The notes below the pieces were generated by a model, which worked only from the letters and a program-made list of their open reading frames with translations, was not told the origin of the DNA and made no database searches. From Gammaproteobacteria bacterium (lineage in GTDB: Bacteria > Pseudomonadota > Gammaproteobacteria > S144-34): DNA of 61,591 bases. Made by a program: the position numbers and the translations under genes. The stretch covers positions 1 through 61,591 of the forward strand of contig JALSJE010000073.1 of the NCBI GenBank assembly GCA_026989495.1, in the 5' to 3' direction. Of this stretch, positions 20,801 through 29,256 are shown one piece after another. How positions within the stretch are numbered: the stretch's first letter is position 1; each line of letters opens with the position of its first letter.

Positions 20801-21088
20801 GTGCCCGCCATGGTCCGGCTCACCGCACGCGAGATCATGGAGGCGGTGGAGGCCGGCACCGCCGAGCGCGTGCGGCCCATCGCCATGACGGCCACCGCCG
20901 TGATCTCGGGCCTGGTGCCCATCATGTGGGGCTCCGGCACGGGCTCGGACGTGATGAAACGCATCGCCGCCCCCATGATCGGGGGCATGGTGACCACCAC
21001 CATCCTGTGCCTGGTGGTGCTGCCGGTGATCTACGGGCTGGTCCTGCAGGCGAAGGAATGGCTGCGGTTCCGTGGGGCCCACGCCTGA
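17867..21088 (+). CDS. cusA: RND heavy-metal efflux pump, CusA type
   Basis: 1073 aa, the inner-membrane proton-driven pump of the tripartite system. Twelve membrane segments and two large periplasmic loops are readable. GRAETATDPAPLSMIE, FMPPLDEGDILYMPT and many methionines in the periplasmic cleft fit the monovalent-metal (Cu/Ag) CusA group rather than CzcA. A His-rich insertion (GAEHHHPHRA near residue 975) lies in a cytoplasmic loop. It overlaps cusB by 4 bp and is last in the cusCBA set. Confidence 0.94.
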   Translation: MIKAVIDASTRNAFIVMVATGLLVVAGLWAVRTIPLDAIPDLSDVQVIIFTEYPGQAPQVVEDQVTYPLTTAMLAVPNASVVRGYSFFGFSFVYIIFEDGTDMYWARSRVLEYLNYVANKLPPGVTPALGPDATGVGWVYEYALVDRSGRHDLAELRSIQDWYLRYALQTVPGVSEVASVGGYVKQYQVVVDPNALLRYGIPLGKVRHALMRSNNDVGGRLVEMSETEYMVRGLGYFRSIADIESVPVGVDRDGTPVLLKDVATVRLGPELRRGLAELDGEGEVAGGVVIMRYGENALDTIRAVRAKLEELKAGLPEGVEIVPVYDRGALIERAVANLKDKLIEEFIVVSAVCVLFLLHARSALVAILSLPVGILIAFLVMRWQGINANIMSLGGIAITIGAMVDAAIVMIETAHKYLEQAARAKGGPLNSAERARAVTDAAKAVGPALFFSLLIITVSYISIFALQGQEGRLFSPMAFTSTYALAAAAGLAVTLVPLLMVWFIRGRILPEAKNPINRFLHFVHRPALRMAMRFKVVTIVAAIALVAATAWPLSRIGSEFMPPLDEGDILYMPTVFPGISITKAKELLQQTDKILRTFPEVESVFGKVGRAETATDPAPLSMIETIVRLKPKDEWPDPTKTTADLMREMDQAIRFPGVANAWTMPIKTRIDMLSTGIKTPVGIKISGPDLETLERIGKDIENILRKLPDTLSVFADRAAGGYFLDFEIDRFEAARYGLTVGDVQDVIKTAIGGMNVTWVVDGLERYPVNLRYPPELRDDPDQLARVLIPTPTGAQIPLGQVADIRLRRGPPVIKSEDARPNAWVYVDIKTSDIGGYVTKAKAALAEELRLPPGYTLSWSGQFEYMERAAARLRIMIPATLLIIFGLLYFNFRNLVEPVVVMLSIPFAVIGGIWLVWYLGYNISVAVAVGFIALAGVAAEIGVLVLTFIDHEVERRRHEKGAREGAHAEGAEHHHPHRAVPAMVRLTAREIMEAVEAGTAERVRPIAMTATAVISGLVPIMWGSGTGSDVMKRIAAPMIGGMVTTTILCLVVLPVIYGLVLQAKEWLRFRGAHA

Positions 21089-21190
21089 GGCGCACGGGCA
21101 CCTGCTCAGGCAGGGAAGCCGGCCATGGTCCGCCGCGCAGGCGCGGCAAGCACGACAACGACAGAGGCAGAGAGACGAGGAGGACGCACG

Positions 21191-23185
21191 ATGAGCAAGG
21201 TGAGAAGGCTGGACAGCGCGCCCGACGCGGGCCGGCGTCGGCTGCTGCGTGGAGCGGCGGCGCTCGGTCTGGCCACCGGGCTCGGCCGCCTGCTGCCGGC
21301 CTACGGCTGGAGCGCGAGCGGCAACATCGAGGCGCCCAAGCGCAGCGAGGGCAATCTCGACATCTTCGAGCTCACCATCGAGCGCCGGCCCCTCCGCTTC
21401 GGGCGGCGTATCGGCCATCCCATCACGATCAACGGCACCGTCCCAGGCCCGCTGCTGCGCTGGAAGGAGGGCAGGGAGGTGGAGCTGCGTGTCACCAACC
21501 GCCTAGACGAGGACACCTCCATCCACTGGCACGGCATCCTGCTCCCGCCCGAGATGGACGGAGTGCCGGGAGTCAGCTTCGCGGGCATCAAGCCCGGGGA
21601 GACCTTCGTGTATCGCTTTCCGGTGCGCCAGTACGGCACCTACTGGTATCACAGCCATTCGGGCCTGCAGGAGCAGCTCGGCCACTACGCCCCGCTGGTG
21701 GTGGAGCCGGCCGGGCCGGAGCCCTTCGAGTACGACCGCGACTATGCGGTGGTGCTGTCGGACTGGACCTTCCATGACCCGCACTGGGTCTTCTCGCGTC
21801 TAAAGAAGTCCGAGGGCTACTTCAACTACCAGCAGCGCACGGTGGGCGAGTTCCTGCGTGAGGCACGCGAGAAGGGCTGGGCGCAGGCCTGGCGTGATCG
21901 TGCCATGTGGGCGGTGATGCGCATGAGCTCGCGCGACATCCTCGACGTGACCGGCGCCGAGTATACCTACCTCATCAACGGCCGCCCTGCCGAGACCGAG
22001 TGGAGCGCGCTGTTCCGACCCGGCGAGCGGGTACGCCTGCGCTTCATCAATGCCGCGGCCATGACCTTCTTCGACGTGCGCATACCCGGCCTCAGGATGA
22101 CGGTGGTGCAGGCCGACGGCCAGCACGTGGCGCCCGTGACCGTGGACGAGTTCCGCATCGGCGTGGCCGAGACCTACGACGTGATCGTCGAGCCCGACGA
22201 CCGGCCCTACACCATCATGGCCGAGGCCATGGACCGTTCCGGGTTCGTGCGCGCGAGCCTCACGCCGCGCGCGGGGCTGCGCGGTCCCGACGTGACGCCC
22301 CGCCCGGGGCCGGTGGAGCGCGACGCCGCCGCCATGGGGCACGCGGGCCACGGCGGGCATGGCGGCCACGGCATGCAGGGCGTTGGCGCCGGCATGCAGG
22401 GCGGCAGCTCCGAGGCCACGGGCGGGGACGGCGGGATGGCCGGCACGGGCCATGCAGCCGGCAAGTCCGCCCCGGACGGCGCCCACGCGGGCCACGCCAT
22501 GCCCGGCGGCCACGGAATGCACCGCCAGGCCGACGCCATGAAGGGCATGGCGGACAGCGAGGGCATGCACGGCATGAAAGGAATGCACGGCATGCACGGC
22601 CACGGGGGCATGGCCCACGGCGCGGCAGCGGCCCCGTCGGGCTGGGTGCTCGCAGGACGCACCGTCAAGCACCCGCCGGGCGGCCACGGCCCGGGCGCGG
22701 CCATGGTCACCGACAACCCCCAGTACCGCATGGACGAGCCGGGCGTGGGGCTGGCGAGCACGCCGGGCCACCGCGTGCTGGTCTACGACGACCTGCGCGC
22801 GCTCGCGCCCTGGCCCGACCGGCGTCCGCCCCAGCGCGAGATCGAGCTCCACCTCACGGGGAACATGGAACGCTACATGTGGTCCTTCGACGGCAAGAAA
22901 TTCACGGAGGTGAGGGGCCCGATCCATTTCCGCCACGGCGAACGCCTGCGGCTGATCATGGTCAACGACACCATGATGGACCACCCCATCCACCTGCACG
23001 GCATGTGGATGGAGCTCGAGAACGCCCAGGGCGAGCTGCGCCCGCGCAAGCACACGGTGGTGCTCAAGCCGGGCGAGATGCTCTCGGTGCTGATCACCGC
23101 GGATGCCCCCGGCGACTGGGCCTTCCACTGCCATCTGCTCTATCACATGAAGGCGGGCATGTTCCGCGTGGTCTCGGTGTCCTGA
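21191..23185 (+). CDS. copA: Multicopper oxidase CopA (copper resistance)
   Basis: 664 aa from the ATG after GAGGAGG. A twin-arginine signal (GRRRLLRG) shows Tat export of the folded enzyme. Copper motifs are IHWHG near 111 and YWYHSHSG near 150 in domain 1, and HPIHLHGMW and HCHLLYHMKAGM near the C-terminus, giving type 1, 2 and 3 sites. A His/Met/Gly-rich insertion of about 110 residues in the middle, with many HGM, MKGM and GHGG units, should bind or feed Cu(I). It oxidises cuprous copper in the periplasm and forms a unit with copB downstream. Confidence 0.93.
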   Translation: MSKVRRLDSAPDAGRRRLLRGAAALGLATGLGRLLPAYGWSASGNIEAPKRSEGNLDIFELTIERRPLRFGRRIGHPITINGTVPGPLLRWKEGREVELRVTNRLDEDTSIHWHGILLPPEMDGVPGVSFAGIKPGETFVYRFPVRQYGTYWYHSHSGLQEQLGHYAPLVVEPAGPEPFEYDRDYAVVLSDWTFHDPHWVFSRLKKSEGYFNYQQRTVGEFLREAREKGWAQAWRDRAMWAVMRMSSRDILDVTGAEYTYLINGRPAETEWSALFRPGERVRLRFINAAAMTFFDVRIPGLRMTVVQADGQHVAPVTVDEFRIGVAETYDVIVEPDDRPYTIMAEAMDRSGFVRASLTPRAGLRGPDVTPRPGPVERDAAAMGHAGHGGHGGHGMQGVGAGMQGGSSEATGGDGGMAGTGHAAGKSAPDGAHAGHAMPGGHGMHRQADAMKGMADSEGMHGMKGMHGMHGHGGMAHGAAAAPSGWVLAGRTVKHPPGGHGPGAAMVTDNPQYRMDEPGVGLASTPGHRVLVYDDLRALAPWPDRRPPQREIELHLTGNMERYMWSFDGKKFTEVRGPIHFRHGERLRLIMVNDTMMDHPIHLHGMWMELENAQGELRPRKHTVVLKPGEMLSVLITADAPGDWAFHCHLLYHMKAGMFRVVSVS

Positions 23186-23203
23186 GCTGAGGGAGGATTC
23201 ATC

Positions 23204-23989
23204 ATGGCCAGCAAGACGATCCGTGCGCTCGCCCCTCTCGCGGCCGGGGCACTGGCGCTCCTCACTGCGACGCAGGCCGCCCGGGCGGCCGGGGTCGGGC
23301 CCAACGCGCAGCCGGGCTGGCCTCTGCCCGTGAACGATGCCGTCACATACGGCAAGGTGCTGGTCGACCGGCTGGAGTACGCCCGCGGCGACGACGAGGA
23401 CGTCCTCGAGTACGACCTGCAGGCCTGGTACGGCGGCGACTACCAGCGCCTGTGGATCGAGACCGAGGGCGAGGACGTCCGCTCCGGCGGCGGGGGCGGC
23501 GACATCGAGAACTTTGACATCCAGTACAGCCGCCTCATCCGCCCCTTCTGGGACGTGCAGGCCGGCGTAGGCTTCCGCCGCGCCTACGGCTCCGGCCCGG
23601 ACCACAACCAGGGCTACCTGGTCCTCGGCGTCCAGGGGCTCGCCCCCTACCTCTTCGAGGTGGACGCCAATATCCGCGTGAGCGAGGCCGGCGATGCCTG
23701 GTTCGACCTGGAAGCCGAGCACGACATGCGCCTCGGGCAAAGGCTGTACCTGCAGCCTCGCTTCGAGACCGTGGTGGCCGCCGGCAGCGACGAGGATTTC
23801 GGCATGGGGCCGGGTCTGAACAGCCTCCGGCTGGGGCTCAGGCTGCGCTACGAGTTCCGCCGCGAGTTCGCCCCCTACATCGGCGTGCGCTGGTGGCGGC
23901 TCTTCGGACGCACGGCCGACATGGCGCGTGACGACGGCGAGCCCACGGACGACTTCGCCGTGGTGGCCGGCATCCGCGCCTGGTTCTGA
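23204..23989 (+). CDS. copB: Outer-membrane copper resistance protein CopB
   Basis: 261 aa with a signal peptide ending near ARAAG, then an outer-membrane beta-barrel ending in a terminal phenylalanine (GIRAWF). Segments such as DRLEYARGDDEDVLEYDLQAWYGGDY and FWDVQAGVGFRR are typical of CopB. This version lacks the long Met/His-rich N-terminal region of plasmid CopB proteins. It starts 18 bp after copA. Confidence 0.9.
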   Translation: MASKTIRALAPLAAGALALLTATQAARAAGVGPNAQPGWPLPVNDAVTYGKVLVDRLEYARGDDEDVLEYDLQAWYGGDYQRLWIETEGEDVRSGGGGGDIENFDIQYSRLIRPFWDVQAGVGFRRAYGSGPDHNQGYLVLGVQGLAPYLFEVDANIRVSEAGDAWFDLEAEHDMRLGQRLYLQPRFETVVAAGSDEDFGMGPGLNSLRLGLRLRYEFRREFAPYIGVRWWRLFGRTADMARDDGEPTDDFAVVAGIRAWF

Positions 23990-23993
23990 GCGC

Positions 23994-24029
23994 GGCACCC
24001 GGGGCGGGCCTGGCCCGCCCCGGTGCCTT
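23994..24029 (+). terminator. Stem-loop after copB
   Basis: GGCACC-CGGGGCGGGC pairs with GCCCGCCCCGGTGCC, with one bulged C and a very short loop. A weak T run (TTC) follows. It could separate copAB from the cytochrome gene. Confidence 0.4.
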
Positions 24030-24057
24030 CACACCGGCTTCGATGGAGATGCGAACG

Positions 24058-24570
24058 ATGGCGAATGCGCGAGCGAAGCTCATGGTCCTGGGCGCGGCCC
24101 TGCTGCTGGCCGGCTGCAGCGGCGGCGAAGAAGGCGGCAGCAAGATGGGCGGCGGCAGCGGCGGCCCGCCTGCGTCCGGTGGCGAAGGCGCCGCCCCCGT
24201 GGCGCGGATTTTCTCCGATCCGGAGATGATCGCGCGCGGGCGGCAGCTCTACCGGGCGAACTGCGCCCGCTGCCACGGCGAGAACGCCCAGGGCGCCTTC
24301 AACTGGCGCCGGCGCGGGCCCGACGGCAAATGGCCGCCGCCGCCCCTCGACGGCTCGGGTCACACCTGGCACCATCCGCTGGCCGCCCTGCGCCACACCA
24401 TCCGTAACGGCACCCTGACGATGGGCGGCAGCATGCCCGCCTGGAAGGACAAGCTCGGCGACGAGGAGATCGACGCCATCATCGCCTGGTTCCAGTCCCT
24501 GTGGCCGGACGAGATCTACCGGCAATGGCTCGCCATCGATGAGCGCGCTCGGCGGCGCAACGCCCGTTGA
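24058..24570 (+). CDS. Lipoprotein c-type cytochrome of the copper region
   Basis: About 170 aa from ATG 24058 (ATG 24043 is an alternative). A lipobox LLLAGCSG gives a membrane-anchored periplasmic protein. Haem c binds at CARCHG with the likely Met ligand in MGGSMPAW. A single domain of this kind often accompanies copAB clusters and may take electrons from the multicopper oxidase. That link is inference. Confidence 0.85.
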   Translation: MANARAKLMVLGAALLLAGCSGGEEGGSKMGGGSGGPPASGGEGAAPVARIFSDPEMIARGRQLYRANCARCHGENAQGAFNWRRRGPDGKWPPPPLDGSGHTWHHPLAALRHTIRNGTLTMGGSMPAWKDKLGDEEIDAIIAWFQSLWPDEIYRQWLAIDERARRRNAR

Positions 24571-24802
24571 GGGCGGTGCTGCCTGAAACGTAGATGCCGT
24601 GGCGGGGAGCGAAGCCTCTGTCGGCGATCCGCCGAGGGGCCTGCCTACCGCCGGGGCGGGCTTTCTCCGCCCTCTCCCGCTGGCCTGGCCTCGCGTGCGG
24701 CCGCGCCTCCGTATCGACGAGTGAATCTTCAGCGCTTTCCTCACGGTGTTCGCATGTTTGACGCAGATCAGCGAAAGCCCCCCCATCCTGTCCTAAGCTG
24801 GC

Positions 24803-24831
24803 TTGAGAAAACGGCTAGCCGCCCCAATAGT
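24803..24831 (+). promoter_or_regulatory. Sigma70-like promoter with internal palindrome before the DUF302 gene
   Basis: TTGAGA at 24803-24808 and AATAGT at 24826-24831 are 17 bp apart. The perfect palindrome CGGCTAGCCG (24812-24821) sits inside the spacer, a position where an unidentified regulator could bind. The rest of the 300-bp gap 24571-24873 holds only a GGGCGG/CCGCCC hairpin near 24655-24675. Confidence 0.4.
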
Positions 24832-24873
24832 AAGTTAGATACCTGCAACCGGCGGACAGAAAGGGTGTAGCAA

Positions 24874-25275
24874 ATGTACGGTTTCTCAATCGTGCTGGAC
24901 CGACCCTTCGAGGACGCGGTGGCGGCAGTGACCGAGGCGCTCAGGCAGGAGGGCTTCGGGGTGCTCACCGAGATCGACGTGCAGGCCACCCTCAAGGCCA
25001 AGCTGGGCGTGGACCATCCGCCCTACCGCATCCTGGGGGCCTGCAACCCGCCACTGGCGCACCGCGCGCTCGAGGCCGACCCCGACATCGGCCTGCTGCT
25101 GCCCTGCAACGTGGTCGTGCGGCAGGAGACCGACGGCCACGTGACCGTGGCCTTCATGGACCCCAAGGCGGTGCTGCAGCTCGTGGACAAGCCGGAGATC
25201 GCCGAGCTCGCCGCCGAGGTGCGCCAGCGCCTCGAGCGCGTGCGCGACGCGCTGGCGCGGGAGGCGGCGGCCTGA
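24874..25275 (+). CDS. DUF302 family protein
   Basis: 133 aa, about the usual length of DUF302, a small dimeric alpha/beta fold. Typical segments are [25 protein letters not shown] and [32 protein letters not shown]. No signal peptide, so cytoplasmic. DUF302 proteins often occur near sulfur or metal genes; no activity is established that I know of. It lies just upstream of a small Cys/His protein gene and downstream of the copper genes. Confidence 0.85.
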   Translation: MYGFSIVLDRPFEDAVAAVTEALRQEGFGVLTEIDVQATLKAKLGVDHPPYRILGACNPPLAHRALEADPDIGLLLPCNVVVRQETDGHVTVAFMDPKAVLQLVDKPEIAELAAEVRQRLERVRDALAREAAA

Positions 25276-25276
25276 G

Positions 25277-25690
25277 GTGGCCATGCCCGGGGCGGCCCAC
25301 CGGTTCGCTGCATTCTGCCGGCGCATCGCGCCGGTCGTGGCGCTGGTTTGGGCGCTGGGCTTCCTCGGTCCGCTGGCCGATCGCTGCTGTGAAGCGTGGG
25401 CCGCCGAGGCTGGCGGGGTAGCGGCCGGCCATTCGCACGATCATGATGCCGCCCGGGTCCCCGGACATGACACACGCGAGCCCCCGCTCTGCCTGCCTGA
25501 TCCTTCCAGGCTGCCGACGGTCGCCGCCACGGCGCGCGCAGAGGCGCCCGAGCCGGGCGGCGCCGCACCTTCCCCGTTGATACGGCCTTTCCTCGTCCAT
25601 AACGGGGGGCCGGTGCCACGCGGCCGGATATCGTCTCCCTCCGGTTCGCCGCGCCGGCTCCTGCTGCTCACCCGCAGGCTTCTCATCTAG
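25277..25690 (+). CDS. Small membrane-anchored Cys/His protein, unknown
   Basis: 137 aa starting one base after the DUF302 stop. An N-terminal hydrophobic segment (RIAPVVALVWALGFLGPLA) is followed by CC, HSHDHD and CLPDP, then a proline-rich stretch and a basic/leucine C-terminus (LLLLTRRLLI). The layout resembles small proteins next to Cus/Czc systems and the product of 14538-14960. A metal-related periplasmic role is inferred. Confidence 0.5.
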   Translation: MAMPGAAHRFAAFCRRIAPVVALVWALGFLGPLADRCCEAWAAEAGGVAAGHSHDHDAARVPGHDTREPPLCLPDPSRLPTVAATARAEAPEPGGAAPSPLIRPFLVHNGGPVPRGRISSPSGSPRRLLLLTRRLLI

Positions 25691-25904
25691 CGCTGCGTCG
25701 AAAAGGGTGCCGCGGGCTGTCCGTGGTCCCCCGCCCTGCCGGCGCTTCCGGTCCGGGATGGACGTCCGGATCCGGTGCCCGGGCCCTATTCGGCGAGGGA
25801 CGCCGGCGGCCATCCGCGACGGCGTCCGGTCCTTCCCTTTCGGAATGGCCGACGCCATCGGGGTGGTCCAGGGATGGCTCCGGGTATGTCGGCGCACGGT
25901 CCCC

Positions 25905-26030
25905 CACGGCGGGTGTGGCCGCGGGAGGGCCCACGCACAGGGAAGTGCATGACGACCCGAGGAAAATCAGAATGGCCACGAACTGCTTCGGCGCTGATCG
26001 ATCCGCGCGGCAGGTTGATCGGAATTTCCA
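25905..26030 (+). repeat. Structured intergenic repeat, copy B
   Basis: A diverged copy. SL2 is ACGCACAGGGAAGTGCATGA, with a weakened stem. The linker has GACGACCCGAGGAAAATCAG. SL3 at 25995-26021 is TGATCGATCCGC...GCAGGTTGATCG, with compensated and uncompensated changes. SL1 is largely lost. It lies about 45 bp upstream of, and co-oriented with, the cytochrome c gene at 26077. Confidence 0.75.
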
Positions 26031-26076
26031 GATTCGATAACGCCGAACGAGGCAGAGAGACGCCAGGAGGTCCACC

Positions 26077-26652
26077 ATGAGGTTGAGAACCGTTTTCGCG
26101 GCAATCGGCATCGCATCGATGGCTAGCGTGTCCCCCCCGGCGCCGGCCCACGGCAAGGCATCGATGGCACATGGCACCCACCGGCATGCGGAGTGGGTGG
26201 ATCCGCCGCCCGAATATGCCGGCCGGCATGGCACGCGCTGGGCGGACCTCGAGGCCGCGCTGCGCGGCCAGCGCCTCTACCGGCAGCATTGCGTGCAGTG
26301 CCACGGCGAGGACGGGCGGGGCACGGGTGCCGCCGCCGCAGCGCTCGCCCACAAACCGGCCGATCTCACGAACCACTTCCACAAGCCGCCCCATGATGGC
26401 GACGCCTACCTGTTCTGGCGAGTCAGCGAAGGTGGCACGGTACCCCCCTTCAGCGGCATGGGTTCGCAGATGCCGGCCTTCAAGCACGTGCTGAGCGAGG
26501 ACGAGCGCTGGGACGTCCTCACCTACGTGCACGTCTATTTCCATCTCGGTCTCGCGCGCTGGCGCATGGCCGGGGCGGCCGGTAGCGGCGCAGATGGCGG
26601 GGCCGGGCCACGCCGGGAGGAGGACAGCCATGATGGCCATGAACGTCACTGA
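26077..26652 (+). CDS. Periplasmic c-type cytochrome
   Basis: 191 aa from the ATG after CAGGAGGT, with a signal peptide ending near APAHG. Haem c binds at CVQCHG; a candidate Met ligand is in GSQMPAF. The N-terminal mature part is His/Met-rich (HGKASMAHGTHRHAEW) and the C-terminus ends in HDGHERH, suggesting metal binding. Its end overlaps the MerR-family gene by 23 bp, so the two form one transcript. Structured repeat copy B lies immediately upstream. Confidence 0.82.
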   Translation: MRLRTVFAAIGIASMASVSPPAPAHGKASMAHGTHRHAEWVDPPPEYAGRHGTRWADLEAALRGQRLYRQHCVQCHGEDGRGTGAAAAALAHKPADLTNHFHKPPHDGDAYLFWRVSEGGTVPPFSGMGSQMPAFKHVLSEDERWDVLTYVHVYFHLGLARWRMAGAAGSGADGGAGPRREEDSHDGHERH

Positions 26653-27034
26653 GCTGGCGCGGGCTGCGGGTGTGCCGCCGCATGTGGTGCGCTATTACGC
26701 CCGGATCGGCCTGCTGCATCCTGCGCGCAATCCGGTGAACGGATACCGCCTCTTCGGCGCCGCCGATCTGGAGCGGCTGCGCCTCGCACGCGGCCTGCGC
26801 GCGTTGGGCTGCGGCCTCGACGAGGTGCGGCGTGCCATCGAGGCGATGGAGCGCGGTGAGGAAGCGGGCGAGCGCACGCTCTACGAGATACTCGAGCGCC
26901 AGCTCGAGCGGACCCGGCAGGAAATGGCCGTGCTGCGCATGCGCGAGCACGTCCTTGCGAGGCTGGTCGGACGCCGCCCGCGCCGCAGTCCGCGGCGGGT
27001 GGTGCGGCGCCGTGTCTCGGAGCTGGGCGCCTAG
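26630..27034 (+). CDS. MerR-family regulator without metal-binding cysteines
   Basis: 134 aa from the ATG after GGGAGGAGG. The N-terminal winged helix is ELARAAGVPPHVVRYYARIGLLHPARN, then GYRLFGAADLERLRLARGLRALGCGLDEVRRAI, and a coiled-coil dimer helix ending in a basic tail (RRPRRSPRRVVRRR). Metal-sensing MerR proteins such as CueR need C-terminal cysteines; here the only cysteine is in ALGCGL and none is in the sensor region. It is the best intact candidate to act at the three MerR-type promoters at 29257, 36518 and 37818. The signal it senses is unknown. Confidence 0.85.
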   Translation: MMAMNVTELARAAGVPPHVVRYYARIGLLHPARNPVNGYRLFGAADLERLRLARGLRALGCGLDEVRRAIEAMERGEEAGERTLYEILERQLERTRQEMAVLRMREHVLARLVGRRPRRSPRRVVRRRVSELGA

Positions 27035-27138
27035 CGGCGCGCAGGCGAGCGCCACGCGCCGCGTCCGGCCGGATCGAAGGCTCCAGGCTGAGGGGGCCGC
27101 GCTGCGGTCCCCACGTGACAGAGAGGAGGTACAGAGCC

Positions 27139-28383
27139 ATGGCAGAGAAGCGACGTCGGCTGAAGGAGGCCGCGGCAGCGGTGGCGCTCGGTGCAGCCCT
27201 TGGGGCCGCGCCGGTGCAGGGCGCCGATACGGCGCGGGTGGCTGAGGCGATCCGGGCCGAGCTCGAGGCCCTCAAGTCGCGCATCCGGGAGCTGGAGAAG
27301 CAGCTCGCCGAGCAGCGGCGTGTCGAGCAGGAGGTGAAGGACCTCAGGCGCGAGGTCAGGTCGGCCGCCGAGTGGAAGAGCCCCAACACGCTCATCCATA
27401 TGGCGGGCTACGCGGACGTCGGCTACACCGACACCCGTTCCCGCACCGGCACCTTCGGCTCCGGCACATTCAATCCCATCCTCCATTACCAGTACCGCGA
27501 CGTGGTGATGCTCGAATCCGAGCTTGCCATGAGCGTCGACGAGCTCGGCGAGACCACGACCGAGCTCGAGTACCTCACCATCGACTGGTTCGCCAACGAC
27601 TACGTCACCGTCGTGGCGGGCAAGTTCCTGAGCCCGCTCGGCTGGTTCCGGCAGAACCTGCATCCGTCCTGGATCAACAAGCTGCCCTCGGCGCCGGCGG
27701 GCTTCGGCCACGACCAGGCAGCGCCCAATGCGGAAGTGGGTGTGCAGGTGCGCGGCGGCGTGCCGGTATCCGGCAACGGCAACCGCCTCATCTACGCATT
27801 CTACGTGGGCAACGGGCCGGCGGCCGAAATCGAGTCCGGCGAGATCGAGATGATCGAGACCCCCGGCCTCGGCGGCGACGCCGACGGCAAGAAGGTCTTC
27901 GGCGGGCGGCTGGGGCTCTACTTCCCCGGCCGGCGGCTCGAGCTCGGTCTCTCGGGCGCCGCGGGGCGGGTCGGCGAGATCGAAGAAGTCGGGAAATCCA
28001 GGAAATACACCGGCGTGACACGCGACTACGACTTCCTCGGCGCCGACTTCACCTGGCGGCCACGCCAGTTCGAGGTCCGCGGCGAGTGGGTGCGGCAGAA
28101 GGTGGGTGACCAGCCCGCCAGCTCGGCGCCGGAGGGCGGCACCTGGCAGGCGTGGTACCTGCAGGGCTCCTACCGTTTCATGCCGCATAAATGGGAGGTG
28201 GTCGCCCGGCTCGGCCGCTACCGCACGCCGCACAGCGAGGTGGAGCAGAAGGCGTTGGGTCTCAATTACATCTTCGCGAGCAACTTCGTCGCCAAGCTCG
28301 CCTACGAGTTCAACGACGACCGGGGTGCGGAGTCCTCGGGCTACGAGGACCGGCTGCTGCTTCAGGCGAGCTACGGCTTCTGA
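27139..28383 (+). CDS. Outer-membrane porin with N-terminal coiled coil
   Basis: About 414 aa from the ATG after GAGGAGGT. A signal peptide ends near APVQGAD. A coiled coil follows (about 30-75, IRAELEALKSRIRELEKQLAEQ), then a predicted beta-barrel with many alternating aromatic strands and a terminal phenylalanine (YGF). Segments such as FSN-like KFLSPLGWFRQNLHPSWINK resemble phosphate-selective-type or related anaerobic-respiration porins. The substrate is not evident. It precedes a small cytochrome c gene by 20 bp. Confidence 0.7.
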   Translation: MAEKRRRLKEAAAAVALGAALGAAPVQGADTARVAEAIRAELEALKSRIRELEKQLAEQRRVEQEVKDLRREVRSAAEWKSPNTLIHMAGYADVGYTDTRSRTGTFGSGTFNPILHYQYRDVVMLESELAMSVDELGETTTELEYLTIDWFANDYVTVVAGKFLSPLGWFRQNLHPSWINKLPSAPAGFGHDQAAPNAEVGVQVRGGVPVSGNGNRLIYAFYVGNGPAAEIESGEIEMIETPGLGGDADGKKVFGGRLGLYFPGRRLELGLSGAAGRVGEIEEVGKSRKYTGVTRDYDFLGADFTWRPRQFEVRGEWVRQKVGDQPASSAPEGGTWQAWYLQGSYRFMPHKWEVVARLGRYRTPHSEVEQKALGLNYIFASNFVAKLAYEFNDDRGAESSGYEDRLLLQASYGF

Positions 28384-28403
28384 TCCGAGAGGAGGACACC
28401 ACC

Positions 28404-28685
28404 ATGGGCAAGCGAACAATGGCCGTCCTGGCCGGTCTGGCAATGGGGCCGGCCCTGCTGATGGGGCATGCAGGTGCCGTGTGGGCCGAGTACCCGCCGG
28501 AGGGAGACTTCGTGCGGGGTGCGCGGCTGTGGGCGGAGAACTGCGGCCGTTGCCACAACATCCGCGATCCGCGCGAGCTGCGCGACGACCAGTGGATCAC
28601 CACCGTGTACCACATGCGGGTCCGCGGCGGCCTTACGGGCCAGGACGTACGCGATATCTATACCTTCCTCAAGCAGAGCAACTGA
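28404..28685 (+). CDS. Small periplasmic cytochrome c
   Basis: 93 aa from the ATG after GAGAGGAGG. Signal peptide to about residue 28 (AVWAEY), then FVRGARLWAENCGRCHN with one haem c site. The likely distal ligand is Met in YHMRVRGG. It sits 20 bp after the porin gene and before a strong stem-loop, so it ends that operon. Probably a soluble electron carrier. Confidence 0.85.
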   Translation: MGKRTMAVLAGLAMGPALLMGHAGAVWAEYPPEGDFVRGARLWAENCGRCHNIRDPRELRDDQWITTVYHMRVRGGLTGQDVRDIYTFLKQSN

Positions 28686-28694
28686 AGCCGGAGG

Positions 28695-28722
28695 GGCCGG
28701 CGGGCGGTGCCGCCCGCCGGCC
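28695..28722 (+). terminator. Stem-loop after the small cytochrome gene
   Basis: GGCCGGCGGGCGG and CCGCCCGCCGGCC form a perfect 13-bp stem with a 2-nt loop, 10 bp after the stop codon. No T tract, so Rho-independent termination is uncertain. Confidence 0.5.
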
Positions 28723-28799
28723 CGTGCCGCTGGGGGAGCACAAGTCGGGAGATGCGTCGCCGAACGGCGGGGCGGAAGCCCTCGGCAGCGCGGCCGGAA

Positions 28800-29140
28800 C
28801 GGTATCCCCGCTCGCTGCCGGGCTGGGCGTCGCACCCGCGTGGCTCGATACTACGCCCGCACCGGCTTCCTGCTGCCTGCCCGTGACCTTCGCAACGGCT
28901 GCCGCCTCTTCGATGGGCGGGAGCTGGCGCGACTGCGCTTCATGCGCGCAGGACCCAGGCACCTCGCTTCAGACTGGGCGAGATTCGGGCCATGCTGGCC
29001 GACGCCGATCGGAGCAGATTCCCTTGCCCGCGGGTGCCCAGGGTTCCGGTCCGGTGGATCGCGGAGAACTGCCGGTGCCTCGAGGCCATGCGGGCCCTGG
29101 AGGAGCGCAGGAGAAGGCCTTGGCGGAATGGAAGCGTGAG
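28800..29140 (+). pseudogene. Decayed MerR-family regulator
   Basis: Three frames must be joined to read a MerR protein. First comes PLAAGLGVAP (start of the helix-turn-helix). Then, one base shifted, VARYYARTGFLLPARDLRNG and CRLFDGRELARLRFMRAG. After a second shift near 28965-28985 comes RLGEIRAMLADADRS, then WIAENCRCLEAMRALEERR. The middle part closely resembles the intact MerR at 26630. It lies directly upstream of a MerR-type promoter (29257), where its gene would be expected. No start codon or full frame survives. The rest of the gap to 29330 holds only that promoter. Confidence 0.7.
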
Positions 29141-29256
29141 CCCGATGTGTTGAGACGGGCGAGTCCATCCGCCACCTGATCACGTCCCGTTCTCCCTGGA
29201 CCGGCGGCCCGCGTGACGGGCCCGGCACGCCCTGTCCGGGAGGTGGCGATTAGGTC

